64,000 nucleotides of DNA from Tethya wilhelma (GCA_964030475.1 CAXIPT010000001.1:12659882-12723881); one strand, 5' to 3'; positions 23,186 through 35,045 are shown, counted from the stretch's first letter. Notes: generated by a model not told the origin, from the sequence alone. Made by a program: numbers and translations.

Positions 23186-23508
23186 CTCTTGAAATCTCTG
23201 CGTCTGTCGTTTAACTCAGTTTAGTTTGCTGGGGCGGCAACAGCAACAGATCAATATCTAGCCACACCTACCTTGCATGTTTGCTGACAAAGCACTTTTA
23301 TCGTATGGCTGGGCGTTAATTAGAACAAATATAGATCTTACTTCCTCTTGGATCACCGTCAATGCAACCGTCTCTGCCCGTCGTTCCTCAGGTCAACCAA
23401 CCCACTGCTTCTCCTTCCAAGACCCAAAAAAGTCAGGTTAGATTAATTCTAATCAAAAATTGTTCTAGATATGATAATTTTTATTTTACTTTCCTCCCTG
23501 CAGTAATC
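23186..23508. promoter_or_regulatory. Divergent promoter region between PH-START and PICK1
   Basis: The two start codons (23185 minus, 23509 plus) are 323 bp apart and both genes are intron-rich and open. A GGGGCGGCAAC tract (23231) lies near the PH-START start. The PICK1 side probably has a non-coding first exon ending at 23436 (CAG followed by GTTAGA), with its acceptor at 23503. Confidence 0.6.
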
Positions 23509-23737
23509 ATGTCTCGTTCAGTGTCTCTAGTCAAAGGCAAGAACAACATGATAGGGATCAGTATTGGAGGAGGTGCTCCTCTCTGTCCAGTGCTCTATGT
23601 TGTACAGGTATGTACATGCCCAGCTTTATGTATCTCTACAGTGGCCTTCTATAGCTCCATGTTTCCCCATATTATTTGTTATTCTTTTCATCCTAATGCA
23701 ATAAAGTAAATATCAGATCATTATGTTGTTGACAACC

Positions 23738-23773
<36 letters not shown>

Positions 23774-26163
23774 GTGTTTCATCGGACCCCAGCCTATGAG
23801 GATGGATCATTGTGTCCAGGAGATGAGCTTGTCTCTGTCAATGGACACAGTCTGAGAGGATTTTCACGAAAGCAGACAGCCGATCTTATTCAAGGAGAAA
23901 AGGTGAGTTTTAGCCTGTACTCTTAATGATGTACTGCCATACCTATTCCATATGGTGTGTGAGGTGTCACACATTTTTGAGGAAGTGATTAATATAACTT
24001 CAGGAAGTTATTACCCTCTCTCTAACTCTCCACAGGGCACCATAACAATAGTATTCAACAGGATAGAGCCTCCCAAAGGAAAGAACATGGACATCAGTGA
24101 GTCTATGTAGGCATGCATATTAGAGTGGCACTTCTAATGTCTGTGGAGTGTGTTTTACTGTAGTTTTGTGGTTTTCCTGGGTAAGATTTGCAAGTGAAAT
24201 ATTCACAATGAACATCATGTTTTTCATCTGTAGGTATGAAGAAAGTGAAGCATCGTTTGGTGGAGAAGATGAATGAAAGCACAGCAGACTCTTTGGGATT
24301 GAGCAGAGCAGTTCTAGTTAATGGTTGGTCTAATGTAACGGGTCACTTGTGTTCAGTCACTAGTACTGCTCTTTTCTGTGCAGACAAACTTGTGAGAAAG
24401 GTTGAGAATTTAGAAAGAAATGCAAAGGTTTATAAAGGTAGCCATTATTGTCATCATTGTCTCTTCTTCTTGTTTATTAATGGACTATTATTTTGTCTAC
24501 ATTCCAGGGATTGCAATGCGTGCTAGGAGCTTCTTAATTGCTGTCAAGGCCCTCACAGAAGCACACAAAGGTCCTACATAGCTTAATAATGTTATAATGG
24601 GCTTATATTGTGTACTTATGTGATTCACCTTACTAACCTTATATTGTTGTCCATTGTCTTAGATTTTGGACAGGTTTTCTCCAACATTGGTGTGTATGAG
24701 ACCCAGCAGAGTGCTAGTGTTGCATTCAGTAACTTTGGATCTGCTCATCGGTAGGTGTATACAGACTAATATAGTGTATACTATATGTCATTTATTGGTC
24801 ACCCATTCTCAGGACAATGGCAGAGGAAGGAATGAAGTTTATTAAGAATGTTGGACCGGTACGTTAATCTGTGTACATCAGTTTGAGTATGATTGTGCAC
24901 ACAATATTTCAATGTTTTATACTACACTTGTCTGCGTTTGTTGTATACAGATGCTAAGAGACCTTCACACTTTTCTTGAAAAGGTATTAGGGCAAGCACA
25001 AAACATGATAGCTAGTCTCAATCCCAGGCTCCACCCTCAACCCCAACGGAAGAAGCCTGTGTTGCTTCTACCATGAACTGCTGTGGGAGGGGTGTGGGAA
25101 TGTAGGTAGTGGGTTGAGATTTATCTCTGTGTACCTTGGTACTTGTAGGCCGTGCCTGACACAAAATTGACACTGAAAAAATACTCTGATGCCAAGTTTG
25201 AGTTCTTGGTAAGTCAATGTCTACTGTATGACCTGACATAAGATTGTAGGGGAAATGATGGCCTACTCTCACCCACCTTCTCTCTTCCATATACCATACA
25301 GGCTTATTGTTTGAAAGTGAAGGAAATGGATGACGAAGAATATGAGGCTGTGGTATGTAAGATAGCTTGTGAACAGTTCAAGTCACCATAATGTCAGTGA
25401 TTCATCTGATGATGTTTTGCTCATTCTCCTACAGAACTTTGGTCAGCCTCTCAACAGAGTGTTGCTGGGGAATTTTGAGTATCGTATGTTCTTGAGATGT
25501 CGTCATGCTGCTAAGATAAGGTTCATCAAATTGAGATCTGACGTTCTTGTCAAACTTCAACTGTTGGACAACAAGAGGGGTGAGTGGTCATAGTGATAAG
25601 TAGTCACATCCTTTTCAAAGTGACATCACTCATTGTTAGCCTCATTCCCAGACTCTCCCCTTCTGCTCCGTGAGTGAAAGGTGAAAGGGGAGGGCTACAC
25701 TCTAGTATTTCCATCATAATCATTGTTTAGTTTTTGACTTCTTATCTGTGAAAGAAATCAATGCTGTAAATTGAAATCACTTGTCATGCATACAGTTCAA
25801 GATGTTGCCTTTCAGTTGGAGAGGCTAGTTGCTGGCATGTACGTCTACTACCGTCAATGCCACAAGACACTCAAACCAGCTGCAGTGTTTCCCATTGAAG
25901 TTGAACTGGGCATTGATCTACAGGCGTTGAGCTCACAGTATCGTGAGGGCACTCACAATGAGTTGCAAGATCAGACCTCTGAAGAGGAGCAGCACCACGG
26001 CAGCCAAGAGAGTGTCAAGCCAGAGGAGGATCTTCTTGATCTTCTCCTGCCTGATCTCCCTCCTCCTGGGGGTCCACCTGCCCTACCTCCTCCACCAGCT
26101 GAAGAGGACAAGAGGAGTGAGGTGGAGAGGATACTGGCACAGCTACAGGAACCAGAGCACTAG
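23509..26163 (+). CDS. PICK1: PICK1: PDZ plus BAR domain scaffold
   Basis: Coding exons: 23509-23607, 23774-23902, 24036-24096, 24234-24323, 24384-24437, 24508-24570, 24663-24750, 24813-24858, 24951-24983, 25149-25208, 25302-25352, 25435-25579, 25796-26163. The PDZ domain (NMIGISIGGG carboxylate loop, GDELVSVNGHSLRG) is followed by the BAR/arfaptin region (MKKVKHRLVEKMNESTADSL, GLSRAVLVNDKLVRKVENLE, AYCLKVKEMDDEEY, VQDVAFQLERLV), in vertebrate PICK1 order and with very high local similarity. PICK1 binds C-terminal PDZ ligands such as PKC-alpha and AMPA receptor tails, and curves membranes during trafficking. The tail differs from vertebrates: acidic, then DLLDLLLPDL, a clathrin/AP2-box-like sequence, then poly-Pro. 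I start at the Met in exon 2 because an upstream ATG (23362) would run into a stop after splicing. Confidence 0.95.
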
Positions 26164-26355
26164 TGATCCATTCATTCATAGTCAATGTTCTCCATCCAAT
26201 TTTACCAAATCAAATTAGCCATAAATCATTTTATGCGTACATAAGTCAATTAATTGTTGTTTTGGTCGTTGGTTAGGGCATATCTATGGTTAGGGTTTTG
26301 GTGATTCCCCCAAAATGTAAATCGTCTGTATGAGGTCGAGGGTGTGTCCGTTAAT

Positions 26356-28390
26356 AGGAAAACGACTGCCAAGTCCAGCACTCCTTCCTCTATCGAAACG
26401 TCACAATTCTAAAAGACCAGGCTCTCGATCGTGGGTCCTATGGAGCTGTCTACAAGCCTAAATGTGACCAGTTGACATGTGCAGCTAAAGTTCTACACCC
26501 CACTATTGTGGACTCCTATGACCCTGGATCTAAGAGGATTCTCCAGAGGTTTCAACAAGAATGTGACTTTCTCAACCAAATACGCCATCCCCATATAGTA
26601 CAATATCTAGGAGTGTGTAGGGACTCTGATTCAAACCTACCAGCTCTCTTGATGGAACTACTAGATGGTAGTTTGACCAAAATGCTTCAGCACTCACCAC
26701 AACGTTCCCATCTCCTACCATATTCAGGTGGACCTCTGCCACCACATTGCACTAGCCATTACTTATCTTCATTCAAATGGAATCATTCATCGTGATTTGT
26801 CTGGAAATAATGTACTGGTTATCGCTGGAAGAAAAGCTAAAGTGACTGATTTTGGAATGTCAAGAATAGTCAGGACTCGGCACCACTTAACACCACTTAC
26901 CATTTGTCCAGGGACACTGGGATACATGTCTCCAGAGTCACTTAAAGAGCCGCCACGATACACTGAGAAACTAGACATCTTTTCACAAGGTGTGATCATC
27001 ATTCAAGTGTGTACACGACAGTTTCCTGACCCTGGACCTCCAGTGAAAGAAATTGAAGATTCTCGATATCCTATGGGAATGGTGCAAGTCGTAGTACCTG
27101 AAAGTGAACGTAGAAAAAATCACATTGATTTAATTGATCCCACTCAGCCTCTGCTTCCCATTGCTCTGGCTTGTCTAGAGTACAGAGAAAGAGACAGACC
27201 TTCAGCTGAAGAGCTCTGTCAGAGACTAGCTGATCTAAAGGAGAACCAGGACTACATTGAGAGCAGTCAAAACACAGCTCCAGCTATTCCTGAACAAAAT
27301 GGAACACTACAACAAGAACGAGATGAATTAGCCAGACAAGTACAGGAGAAAGATCATCATTTGGAGAATAAGGACCTACTAATTGCAATCAAAGACCAAC
27401 AAATAGCAACAAAGGCAGAGGAAGTTCAAAGACTTGAAATGCAACTCCAGGAACTGAACCATAGACATGAGCAAGTGCACAGCACAGTTCCAAGAGACAA
27501 ACCAACGACTCCAACGACAGATTGAAGAGCTTCAGATACAAGTTGAAACTCTCCAAGGGCGACAGAGATTGACATCAGCTGCAGAACCAGGGATGTTCAA
27601 TTACGATGGAGAGATGGAGGGAGGGCACCATTCTGTGATAAAGGGGATCATCAGTGGTGGACGGCAATGTGGCTTATTTCTGTTCAAGTGGTAAAACAGT
27701 GTATTCGTACAACTCATCCTCAAGAAGATGCCGGGAAAACTCTTCCTAAGTGTCCATACAGTGAATATGGTACTTTAGCTATAGTAAAGGGCCTACTCAC
27801 AATGGTTGGTGGGCAACATCGCACGTCTAATTCCAAGACCACAAACAAACTTGTTTCCCTCACAGATGATGGAAAATGGGTGAAGCAGTTCCCACCCATG
27901 CCCACACGTCGTTGTTTTGCTACAGCCACAACGTATCAAAACCATCTCATTGTCGCTGGAGGATCACCAACGTTCAAAATTAAAGACAATACAGACGCAG
28001 TCAAGGTACTCAATACAGGCACCCTTGTCTGGTCCACAGCTGCACGCCAGCCTCCCTCATCCAATTGGTTGTGGATCAGCAACCGTTGCTAGTTGTCGCC
28101 TCTACCTGCTGGGAGGGAATGACAGAAATGGTCCATGTCGATCAGTCTTTTCATGCTCAGTTGAGGAACTACTTAAGTCGTGTCAAACTGGGGGTACTCA
28201 AACCTCAACAGTATGGCAGCACGATGCTGATCTCCTAGTGTATTAGTCCACATGTGCAACAGTCCGTGGACAGTTAGTGTCAGTTGGTGGAGATGATGAA
28301 CATGGTGAAGACACAACTGAAGTATACAAGTACGATGATAACACCCAATCTTGGACTGTCATTAGTCACATAGCAATTGCTAGACGGTAG
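26356..28390 (+). pseudogene. Tyrosine-kinase-like/coiled-coil/kelch protein, decayed
   Basis: The remnant begins at about an AG acceptor (26356). It reads DRGSYGAVYKPKCD (glycine loop), CAAKVLHP (VAIK Lys), IIHRDLSGNNVLV (HRD loop), KVTDFGMSRI (DFG), GTLGYMSPES and RPSAEELCQRL, then a Gln/Glu coiled coil, then kelch blades (LIVAGGSPTF, GTLVWSTAA, LYLLGGNDRN, LVSVGGDDEHG). I associate this order with an expanded family in sponges. Breaks: a 1-nt frameshift near 26720 inside the kinase, another near 27480 in the coiled coil, more at about 27600-27660 and 28060, an in-frame TAG at 28244-28246, and a stop at 28390 that truncates the last blades. No first exon was found. An error-prone assembly could mimic some frameshifts. 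Confidence 0.8.
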
Positions 28391-28667
28391 ACATTCATTT
28401 GTACACAATTTGAAATTTTACAAGATTTAGTATCAGTTCATGTTACTTAACTTTTTTCGCAATAAAATGTTAAAAAGACTGAATTATAATGTAGAGAATT
28501 TAGATAAGTATTCTTTCTAATCTTATTTTCTGGCCTAACCAAATTAAACCTAATTAAGGGTGGGACATGCATGCGACAGACTGAGTCACTCAGAGCACCA
28601 GACTACAAGGAGTTTTAGTCACATGCCAACTGCATGATGATGAAATTTTTTTCCTCCTGCCACTTCC

Positions 28668-28764
28668 TGGTGCCCAGACCCTTTCCACAATGTAGGCGGG
28701 ACAGGATTCTTTCTCCTCCCTCTTCCTGTCCCGCCTACTAATAATTGGAAAGGGTCTGGACACC
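28668..28764. repeat. Inverted repeat/MITE with ~40-bp arms
   Basis: The left arm contains CCCAGACCCTTTCCA and GTAGGCGGGACAGGA. The right arm contains TCCTGTCCCGCCTAC and TGGAAAGGGTCTGG. It lies 80 bp upstream of the TRIM-NHL start codon, so it may be in or near that promoter. Confidence 0.85.
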
Positions 28765-28843
28765 AGACTGTGAGTTCAGTTATTGTCAGGTTTTTTGTTC
28801 AAGTATATTATTGTCATAATCATACCTTCTTAGCAATCTTATC

Positions 28844-30958
28844 ATGGCTGAACCACAGAGTGCTACTAGCAAAGCTCTAAAGAAATTGGAAGATCAGTTG
28901 ACATGTGCTATCTGCCTTGAGTCCTACAAGGATCCCAAACTACTCCAGTGTTTCCATGTCTTCTGTGAGAAATGTCTTGTTCCACTTGTGCTCCAAGACC
29001 AGCAGGGCCAACTCTCTGTACGCTGTCCTACCTGTCGTCAATCCACCCTCCTTCCAGCAGCCAGTGTGTCAGGCCTCCAATCAGCATTCCACATACACCA
29101 CCTGTTTGAGATCCAAGAAGCCTTTGAGAAGGTCAAGGAACCTCAAAACATACTATGCCAGAAATGTACCAAGGCTTCACGTGTTGCTAATAACTATTGT
29201 CGTGATTGTGGCCAGTTTATTTGCGACACATGTACTGAAATACATGCAAATTGGGAAGAATTCTCCTCCCATGAAGTGGTCAGTCTTGCTAGCCTGACAG
29301 AAGATGTGACTCACTTTGTCTCACCAAAAAAAGTGACTTTCCTTTGTTCCAAGCACAAGGGCAAGGAGCTTGAGCTCTACTGTGAAACGTGTGAGGAACT
29401 CATATGTCTTCATTGCACAGTCCGACTGCATCAGGGACACCAGTATGACCTGGTGAATGACACGTTTGAGAAACACAAGGATGAGATCATAGCTTCTTTG
29501 AAGCCTGTGGAGAATCAACTGGGAATTATCAATAAAGCATTGGAGCAGCTAGATGAACGCTGTGAGCAGATCACTGATCAGAGAGCAGCGGTTGAAGCCG
29601 ACATCCATCAAGCCTTTCAACGACTGCACGAAGCACTCGACTTGAGGAGAACAGAACTCATTAGTGAATTGAATCTCGTGACACAGCAGAAGATGAAAAC
29701 CCTTGCAGCTCAGAGGGATGAAATTGAAACAGTTCAAGTCCAACTTAAGAGTTGTCTGGAGTTAGTGAGTGAGAGTCTCAGAATGGGAAGTCAAGTAGAA
29801 GTGATGAACATGAAGAAACCAGTGGTCTCCCAGATCAAGAAACTTACAACTGACTTCAAACCAGACACTGTGGAACCATCAGAGAAAGCAGACTTTAAGT
29901 TTATTGTAAGAGATATGGTTGATATTCAGCAGTTGGGTAGAGTGTACTCTACTTCAAGTGTTTCTCCTGAGAAGAGCTATACAAGTATCATTGGGGAACA
30001 AACTGCAATGCTTGAAGAGCTCACTGTGAATGCTAATAGAACCAAATCTTCCACCAAAGAGCATGACAATCCCATAACTCAAGGGAAACACCATCTTCAT
30101 GTCAAAGTAGAGGGAGAATTTGGCAAGAGTAGTCCATTGCCTACACTAGTGAAATTACCACTCCATAAACGAACAACCCCAACTAAGATTATTGAGTTAG
30201 AAAGCAAGCCATGGGGAGTAGCAGTCAACAAGAAAGGAGAAATTATCGTTTCTGAATACAGTGAACACTGTGTTTCCATCTTTAATTCAAGTGGAGATAA
30301 AATCAGAACATTTGGCTCAAAAGGATCGGGCCAGGGAGAGTTCAGATTTCCTTGCGCTATAGCTGTGGATGATGATGACAACATCCTGGTGGCAGATGGT
30401 GGTAACCGGCGCATCCAGAAGTTTAGAAGTAATGGAGACTTCATCAAAATGGTCGGGTCCAGTGGTATTGGTCGGTTGCAGTTTTCTTATCCCATTGGTA
30501 TTGCCATTCATCCACAAAACAAGAGGGTATATGTGGTTGATCAACTTAATAAACGTATTCAGATTCTAAACTCTGATTTCTCATTTTATGCTAATATTCA
30601 CGATCATAGTGGAGACCCAAGTGATGTTGCATTTGACAGCAGTGGCAACATATATGTGGCCGAGTGTAAAACAGGATGTATTCAGGTATTTACAGCAAAT
30701 GGAAAACCTCAAAGGAAATTTTCAAGTATAGGAAAAAGTGCTGGAAAAATTAATATGCCAGTTGGTATTACCATAGACTCCAACAATGTGGTGTATGTCA
30801 CTGAGGATGCCAACCATCGAGTGTCGGTGTTCTCCACTGATGGTAGGTTCCTGAACTCATATGGAAAGAAATTAGGCCAATTCAGTTATCCACGTGGTAT
30901 AACTGCTCACAAAGACATTCTTGTCATCAGTAGCCGTGGACAAGTTTGCATTCTTTAG
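28844..30958 (+). CDS. TRIM-NHL E3 ubiquitin ligase-like protein
   Basis: Intronless, 704 codons. RING at residues ~20-66 (CAICLESY, CFHVFCEKC, CPTCR). Two B-boxes at ~103-150 (CQKCTKASRVANNYCRDC) and ~168-208 (CSKHKGKELELYCETCEELIC). A coiled coil spans ~210-320. Five or six NHL blades follow from ~455 to the end (PWGVAVNKKGEIIVSEY, PCAIAVDDDDNILVADGGNR, NIYVAEC, VVYVTEDANHRV). The usual filamin/Ig repeat is only partly present: its start (SVSPEKSYTSIIGE) and end (GKHHLHVKVEGEFGKSSPLP) are joined by a short linker, so about 50-60 residues seem to be missing. The family attaches ubiquitin and, through NHL propellers, can bind RNA or partners; the target here is unknown. Sponges hold many such genes. 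The Met at 28844 precedes the RING by about 20 residues as usual. Confidence 0.9.
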   Translation: MAEPQSATSKALKKLEDQLTCAICLESYKDPKLLQCFHVFCEKCLVPLVLQDQQGQLSVRCPTCRQSTLLPAASVSGLQSAFHIHHLFEIQEAFEKVKEPQNILCQKCTKASRVANNYCRDCGQFICDTCTEIHANWEEFSSHEVVSLASLTEDVTHFVSPKKVTFLCSKHKGKELELYCETCEELICLHCTVRLHQGHQYDLVNDTFEKHKDEIIASLKPVENQLGIINKALEQLDERCEQITDQRAAVEADIHQAFQRLHEALDLRRTELISELNLVTQQKMKTLAAQRDEIETVQVQLKSCLELVSESLRMGSQVEVMNMKKPVVSQIKKLTTDFKPDTVEPSEKADFKFIVRDMVDIQQLGRVYSTSSVSPEKSYTSIIGEQTAMLEELTVNANRTKSSTKEHDNPITQGKHHLHVKVEGEFGKSSPLPTLVKLPLHKRTTPTKIIELESKPWGVAVNKKGEIIVSEYSEHCVSIFNSSGDKIRTFGSKGSGQGEFRFPCAIAVDDDDNILVADGGNRRIQKFRSNGDFIKMVGSSGIGRLQFSYPIGIAIHPQNKRVYVVDQLNKRIQILNSDFSFYANIHDHSGDPSDVAFDSSGNIYVAECKTGCIQVFTANGKPQRKFSSIGKSAGKINMPVGITIDSNNVVYVTEDANHRVSVFSTDGRFLNSYGKKLGQFSYPRGITAHKDILVISSRGQVCIL

Positions 30959-31649
30959 TGTTAAAATCATAATAATAATTAATTTTTGTTGCATTCACAC
31001 TTTTATTGTCATTGTTTTGCTAGTCAGTAGTTAGGTATCTGGCCCTTGCGAAAGTCACGTTCTTGTTGCATGCTCTTTTAATTAACTTAGAAATTTTGAT
31101 GTTACTTAACATTTTTTGGTTAGGGTAGTATTACTGACTAAAATCTCGAAGTCTGGCACAAGAATTACCACAAAATATTTTTTGTCTGTGTGTGTATTGG
31201 AGTAAGTTTGATGTTGTTTATTTTGAACAATAATAATAGATAAAGAAACAGCTATGAATACATGTTGAATACATGTCTGAGTAGCTAAGCAATAATTGTA
31301 ATTGTGGAGCCAAATTTCCGTCTTAAAATCTAACCTATAAAAATATTGCATACTCTCCTGTTGATGCAATTAATATACACAATCATGCGGGACTATATAT
31401 AGCTAGCTAACTGATTGACATGCAAATGATTAGCTATGTGCACATAATGCAAGCTACTACATAGGAAGATGATCTCTATTGATGGTCATTAAATACAAAA
31501 AACAAACAACAATCCAGGTAAATAATATGTAATATAGATTGATTTCCAAACACACATGTAAGTCTTGTAGATTAATGATAAATTGAACTGAAAAATTTAA
31601 AGATGAAAAATAAAACTAAGGAATTGAAATTTTACCAGAAAAAGTAAGT
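30959..31649. other. Convergent intergenic region
   Basis: AT-rich DNA between the TRIM-NHL stop (plus) and the haspin stop (minus). I see no gene, only short non-conserved open frames. Confidence 0.5.
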
Positions 31650-34299
31650 TTACATGACACCTGCTGACAAATGGTTTAGTACATCTCTTGATGTGGAGTT
31701 TTCATTAAGAAAGTCTTTTCTCAGTGCTCTGAAATGAGCTCTAGAGGCTTTAGTGTTATTGAGCTGTTGGCTGATTTTGGTTAGTACATAATTCAGCCAA
31801 AGGACATTGGTGTAAGGGTAATACTCTTTCCAATCCATTCTGCCCAAAAGAGCAACAGAAATTTAACCATAAGGCTATGTTACCATCCATGAGGTTTTTG
31901 CTTACTTTGTAACATCCCTCATCTTTCTGTAGATGTCAAACTGCAGATCTCCTTTGGCTTCAAATAGCCACCCCAATTTGTTGAGGTCATTGTATGACAC
32001 ACAAGAGGCTGCACACAAACACATGTACATGCAGTTTAGAGAAAGTATCCAGAAAGCTATAAAATGCATACATGACTATTACATACCTTGACATATTCTA
32101 GAAAGAGTGTAATCAACCACTGTTATTAGTACACCATGAGTCTCAATAGAAATGTCAACACCATTCAATCTGAAATGGACCCTCTCCTCCAGAGTTGGTT
32201 GAACCAGAATGTTGCCTTGATGGAGGTCGCGGTGCTCAAACTCTAGAGCCTGAAATGCAACATAAGGTCAAGCAAGTTTGCATAAAGAACAATATTGTGA
32301 GTAGTATACATGCAATCAGTACTTACAGCTTCTGCCACAGCCAAAGTAGCAGCTAACTGGTTCAAAACACTATTGGCTTGATCCAGTGAGTTGAACTGCA
32401 AATGAATCGTGATTATACATGTGTATATAATATCCTTGATGGTCAACTGACAATCAGAATGATATATTATCTCTTTATACCACAAATTCTTCCAGAGGTT
32501 TACCAGCATCTTTGGCAATAAAAACAATGTATAGTTGATCATCAGGAAAGATATCTGTAAGTATATAGAAGAATAGAAACACATTAGCAAAGCTTTCTAC
32601 CAACAGACACATGGTGACTAGTATTGTAGTAGAACAAACCTGGCCTGTCATTCTCTGAGCAATGCTTCCTGTCATAAGTGTCCCAAGTGTCAAGGAGGTA
32701 CTGTGGAAACTTACCACGACAAAGACTCATTCTGTAGTAAACACAAAACCTGGTCTTCACATTTATCAAAAAAGTGTTACAATTTTTTGATAAATCATAC
32801 CTATATATCTGTAGAAAATTTGCAGTGAAATTCTCACAGTCTGTGTTGATTTTGCTACCCAATAAACTTAACTCCTGGGACACTACCATCTCTGGTAGGA
32901 TATCATGAAATGTGCTCTGCCTCTCTCCATTGTAAGAGAACTCTCCCTCGATAGGAATGATCTAGTATGATTACAGAGTCAACGTAAACAAGATCATGCA
33001 CTAGTAATATTATATCTGCAAATGTGTGTGTACCTTCATTGCTAATTTGCTGTCCTCCCCATCCTGGGCTCCAAACACTTCAGCAAATGTTCCTTCACCC
33101 AGCTTAGTGAGAGTTGATACCATTCTATGGAGTCAATTCACATTAATTTTGACTGTATAGCATATTGTATAATCTATAGTATTATATGACATTGTGTGTT
33201 TATACACACATTACCTGTCACTGAAAAGATCTTCTAGTGGTACTTCTTCTTCCTGTTCACAGAGTGAGAGAATCTTCTCCTTCTCACTGATGCAGAGTGA
33301 GTGAGCTGGAGAGAGGTAGCACTGTATGTGGAGAGAGAGGGGAATCGCATGATAATAAATAATCATGCAATCAAATGCTTACTAGAAGAGGACTGGAGAC
33401 AACTGGAGGTGGAGAAGTTAAGCTGTCATGCATGATAAAAAAGCAATAAAATAATTATGCAAGTTTAGTTTGTTGTTAAATTTATACTTACAGATCGAGA
33501 GTATGTTGAGATTGATGGCTGCTGATACTACATTTAGTGAAGGACTCACACAGACTGTTCGGTGATGAACGAGAGAGTGGTTTCTCAGTACTAGCTCTGA
33601 AGCAATACTCATGAGGTGTGTGGATCAAAGCAAGAGGTGACTCAGAGGGAGACTGACAGCTAGATCTTACTGACCATGAGATTGACACTTGTTTCTCTTC
33701 TCTCTCAAAGACAGTACTGAGGTGACGAGCACTAGTGAAAGAGTGAGTGCTAAATGGAGAGTGGCTTCTTTCAGAGGGAGGCCTGCTAGCTGTAGGAATC
33801 GACCGTGTAGGAGTGCTGTGCTTGAGGAGAGGGGAGTGACTGAGGCTGTTGAGTGAAGTGTTGGCACAAATTGCTATCTGACATGTGGAGTTGACATCTG
33901 GTGGTGAGAGTAGGGGTTTACTGTTCAGTGGTGATTGCAGTCTATGTAGATGATAAAAATATAAAATACCATGTACGTACAGTATATATAGGAATAGACT
34001 GTATGTCCCACAGACTGACAGATTACTAACTACATTTATGTAAGGCCTAAAACTAATATATATACAGGGTTTGGTTTTCTAATGTTCAGAAGTGTTTGTC
34101 TATCACTGTACATACACCCAGGAATAAAAACCAGAGAATTAAGGAGGCTGAAGCACTATACCTCTTAACTTAATTATTTATAATAATCATATTAAACTTA
34201 CAATTCAATAGATTTTATTTCTTCTAACTGCTTGATCTTGTTTGCTGACACAGCAAGCTCTCTCTTTAATGATAAAATGGTTCTTTTATATTCTTGCTA
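31650..34299 (-). CDS. HASPIN: Haspin: histone H3 Thr3 kinase (5' exons not resolved)
   Basis: Minus exons: about 34202-34299, 33492-33941, 33383-33422, 33215-33321, 33034-33124, 32801-32961, 32640-32731, 32481-32554, 32327-32395, 32087-32249, 31906-32008, 31650-31839. The N-terminal part is a coiled-coil piece (ILSLKRELAVSANKIKQLEE) and a Ser/Thr-rich linker. The kinase has KLGEGTFAEVFG, KLAMKIIPIEGE (Lys), PEMVVSQELSLL (helix C Glu), ALEFEHRDLHQGNILV, VVDYTLSR (the haspin-specific DYT in place of DFG), GDLQFDIYRKMRD and YYPYTNVLWLNYVLTKI. These are diagnostic of haspin, which phosphorylates H3T3 at centromeres to recruit the Aurora B complex. The upstream promoter and first exon(s) were not found. 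Confidence 0.93.
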
Positions 34300-35045
34300 G
34301 TAGGTTAGCATGAACAATAATATGCATGATTATAGATTATGCTTAATTCAAAAAAAATAATTATTACTGCTGGGTATGAGCTAGAGCAATGATGTCCTAT
34401 ACCAGCTATAGGCCTCTCTATATGTCAATATGCACATGCTTGCAGGGGTTAGGTAGTTGGCCTGAGCGGATCTGGATATCAATAATTTATTCAATTTGGC
34501 CATTTGTGTAGACTGATGAATGCTCTCGGGTCTAAACATTTCTTTTACAAAAGTTTATCTATCTGCTACAACATATAACATAATACTCAATAACAACCTT
34601 CAGTTCATAGTTAGCACGTAGCAATGAGCCTGACATCAATCATTATCTTATAAATTGATAGGAGCTAGGGTAACACTTCGACAGTGTAATGGTCAAGCTC
34701 TAACTCAAATCTGCCAATTTCCTCCATGTATGCATAGTTACATAATTGCATGGGAAAGTATGGGAAAGTATATTCATAATATTTTGATCCACATATACTG
34801 AAGGTATTAAGATGCATGATTATACAGTTCAATTGTGTACATGCATAGCAACTAAATCACATAATTTGTTTGTAGGAGNACATTTTGATCAAATGAATAA
34901 AGGACTTCAACAAGTGGTCCAAGACATTCCCAACCCTTACTATTGTCATCTCAGTTTTGTTAGCTCCAAGACCTTTGATTGTAGTTTTTACAACATGATA
35001 GAGGTGTTCAATAATTATATGAAGATATCCTGCAATGTTGTGTCC
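34300..35045. other. Region upstream of haspin, no supported gene
   Basis: AT-rich. It probably contains the haspin 5' exon(s), but I could not assign them. An ambiguous base (n) at 34879 marks an unresolved assembly position. Confidence 0.5.

Noticed and set aside
23362..23436. Upstream ATG as the PICK1 start (25 codons)
   Set aside because: Splicing at GTTAGA to the acceptor at 23503 would put TAA in frame; it is better seen as a 5' non-coding exon.
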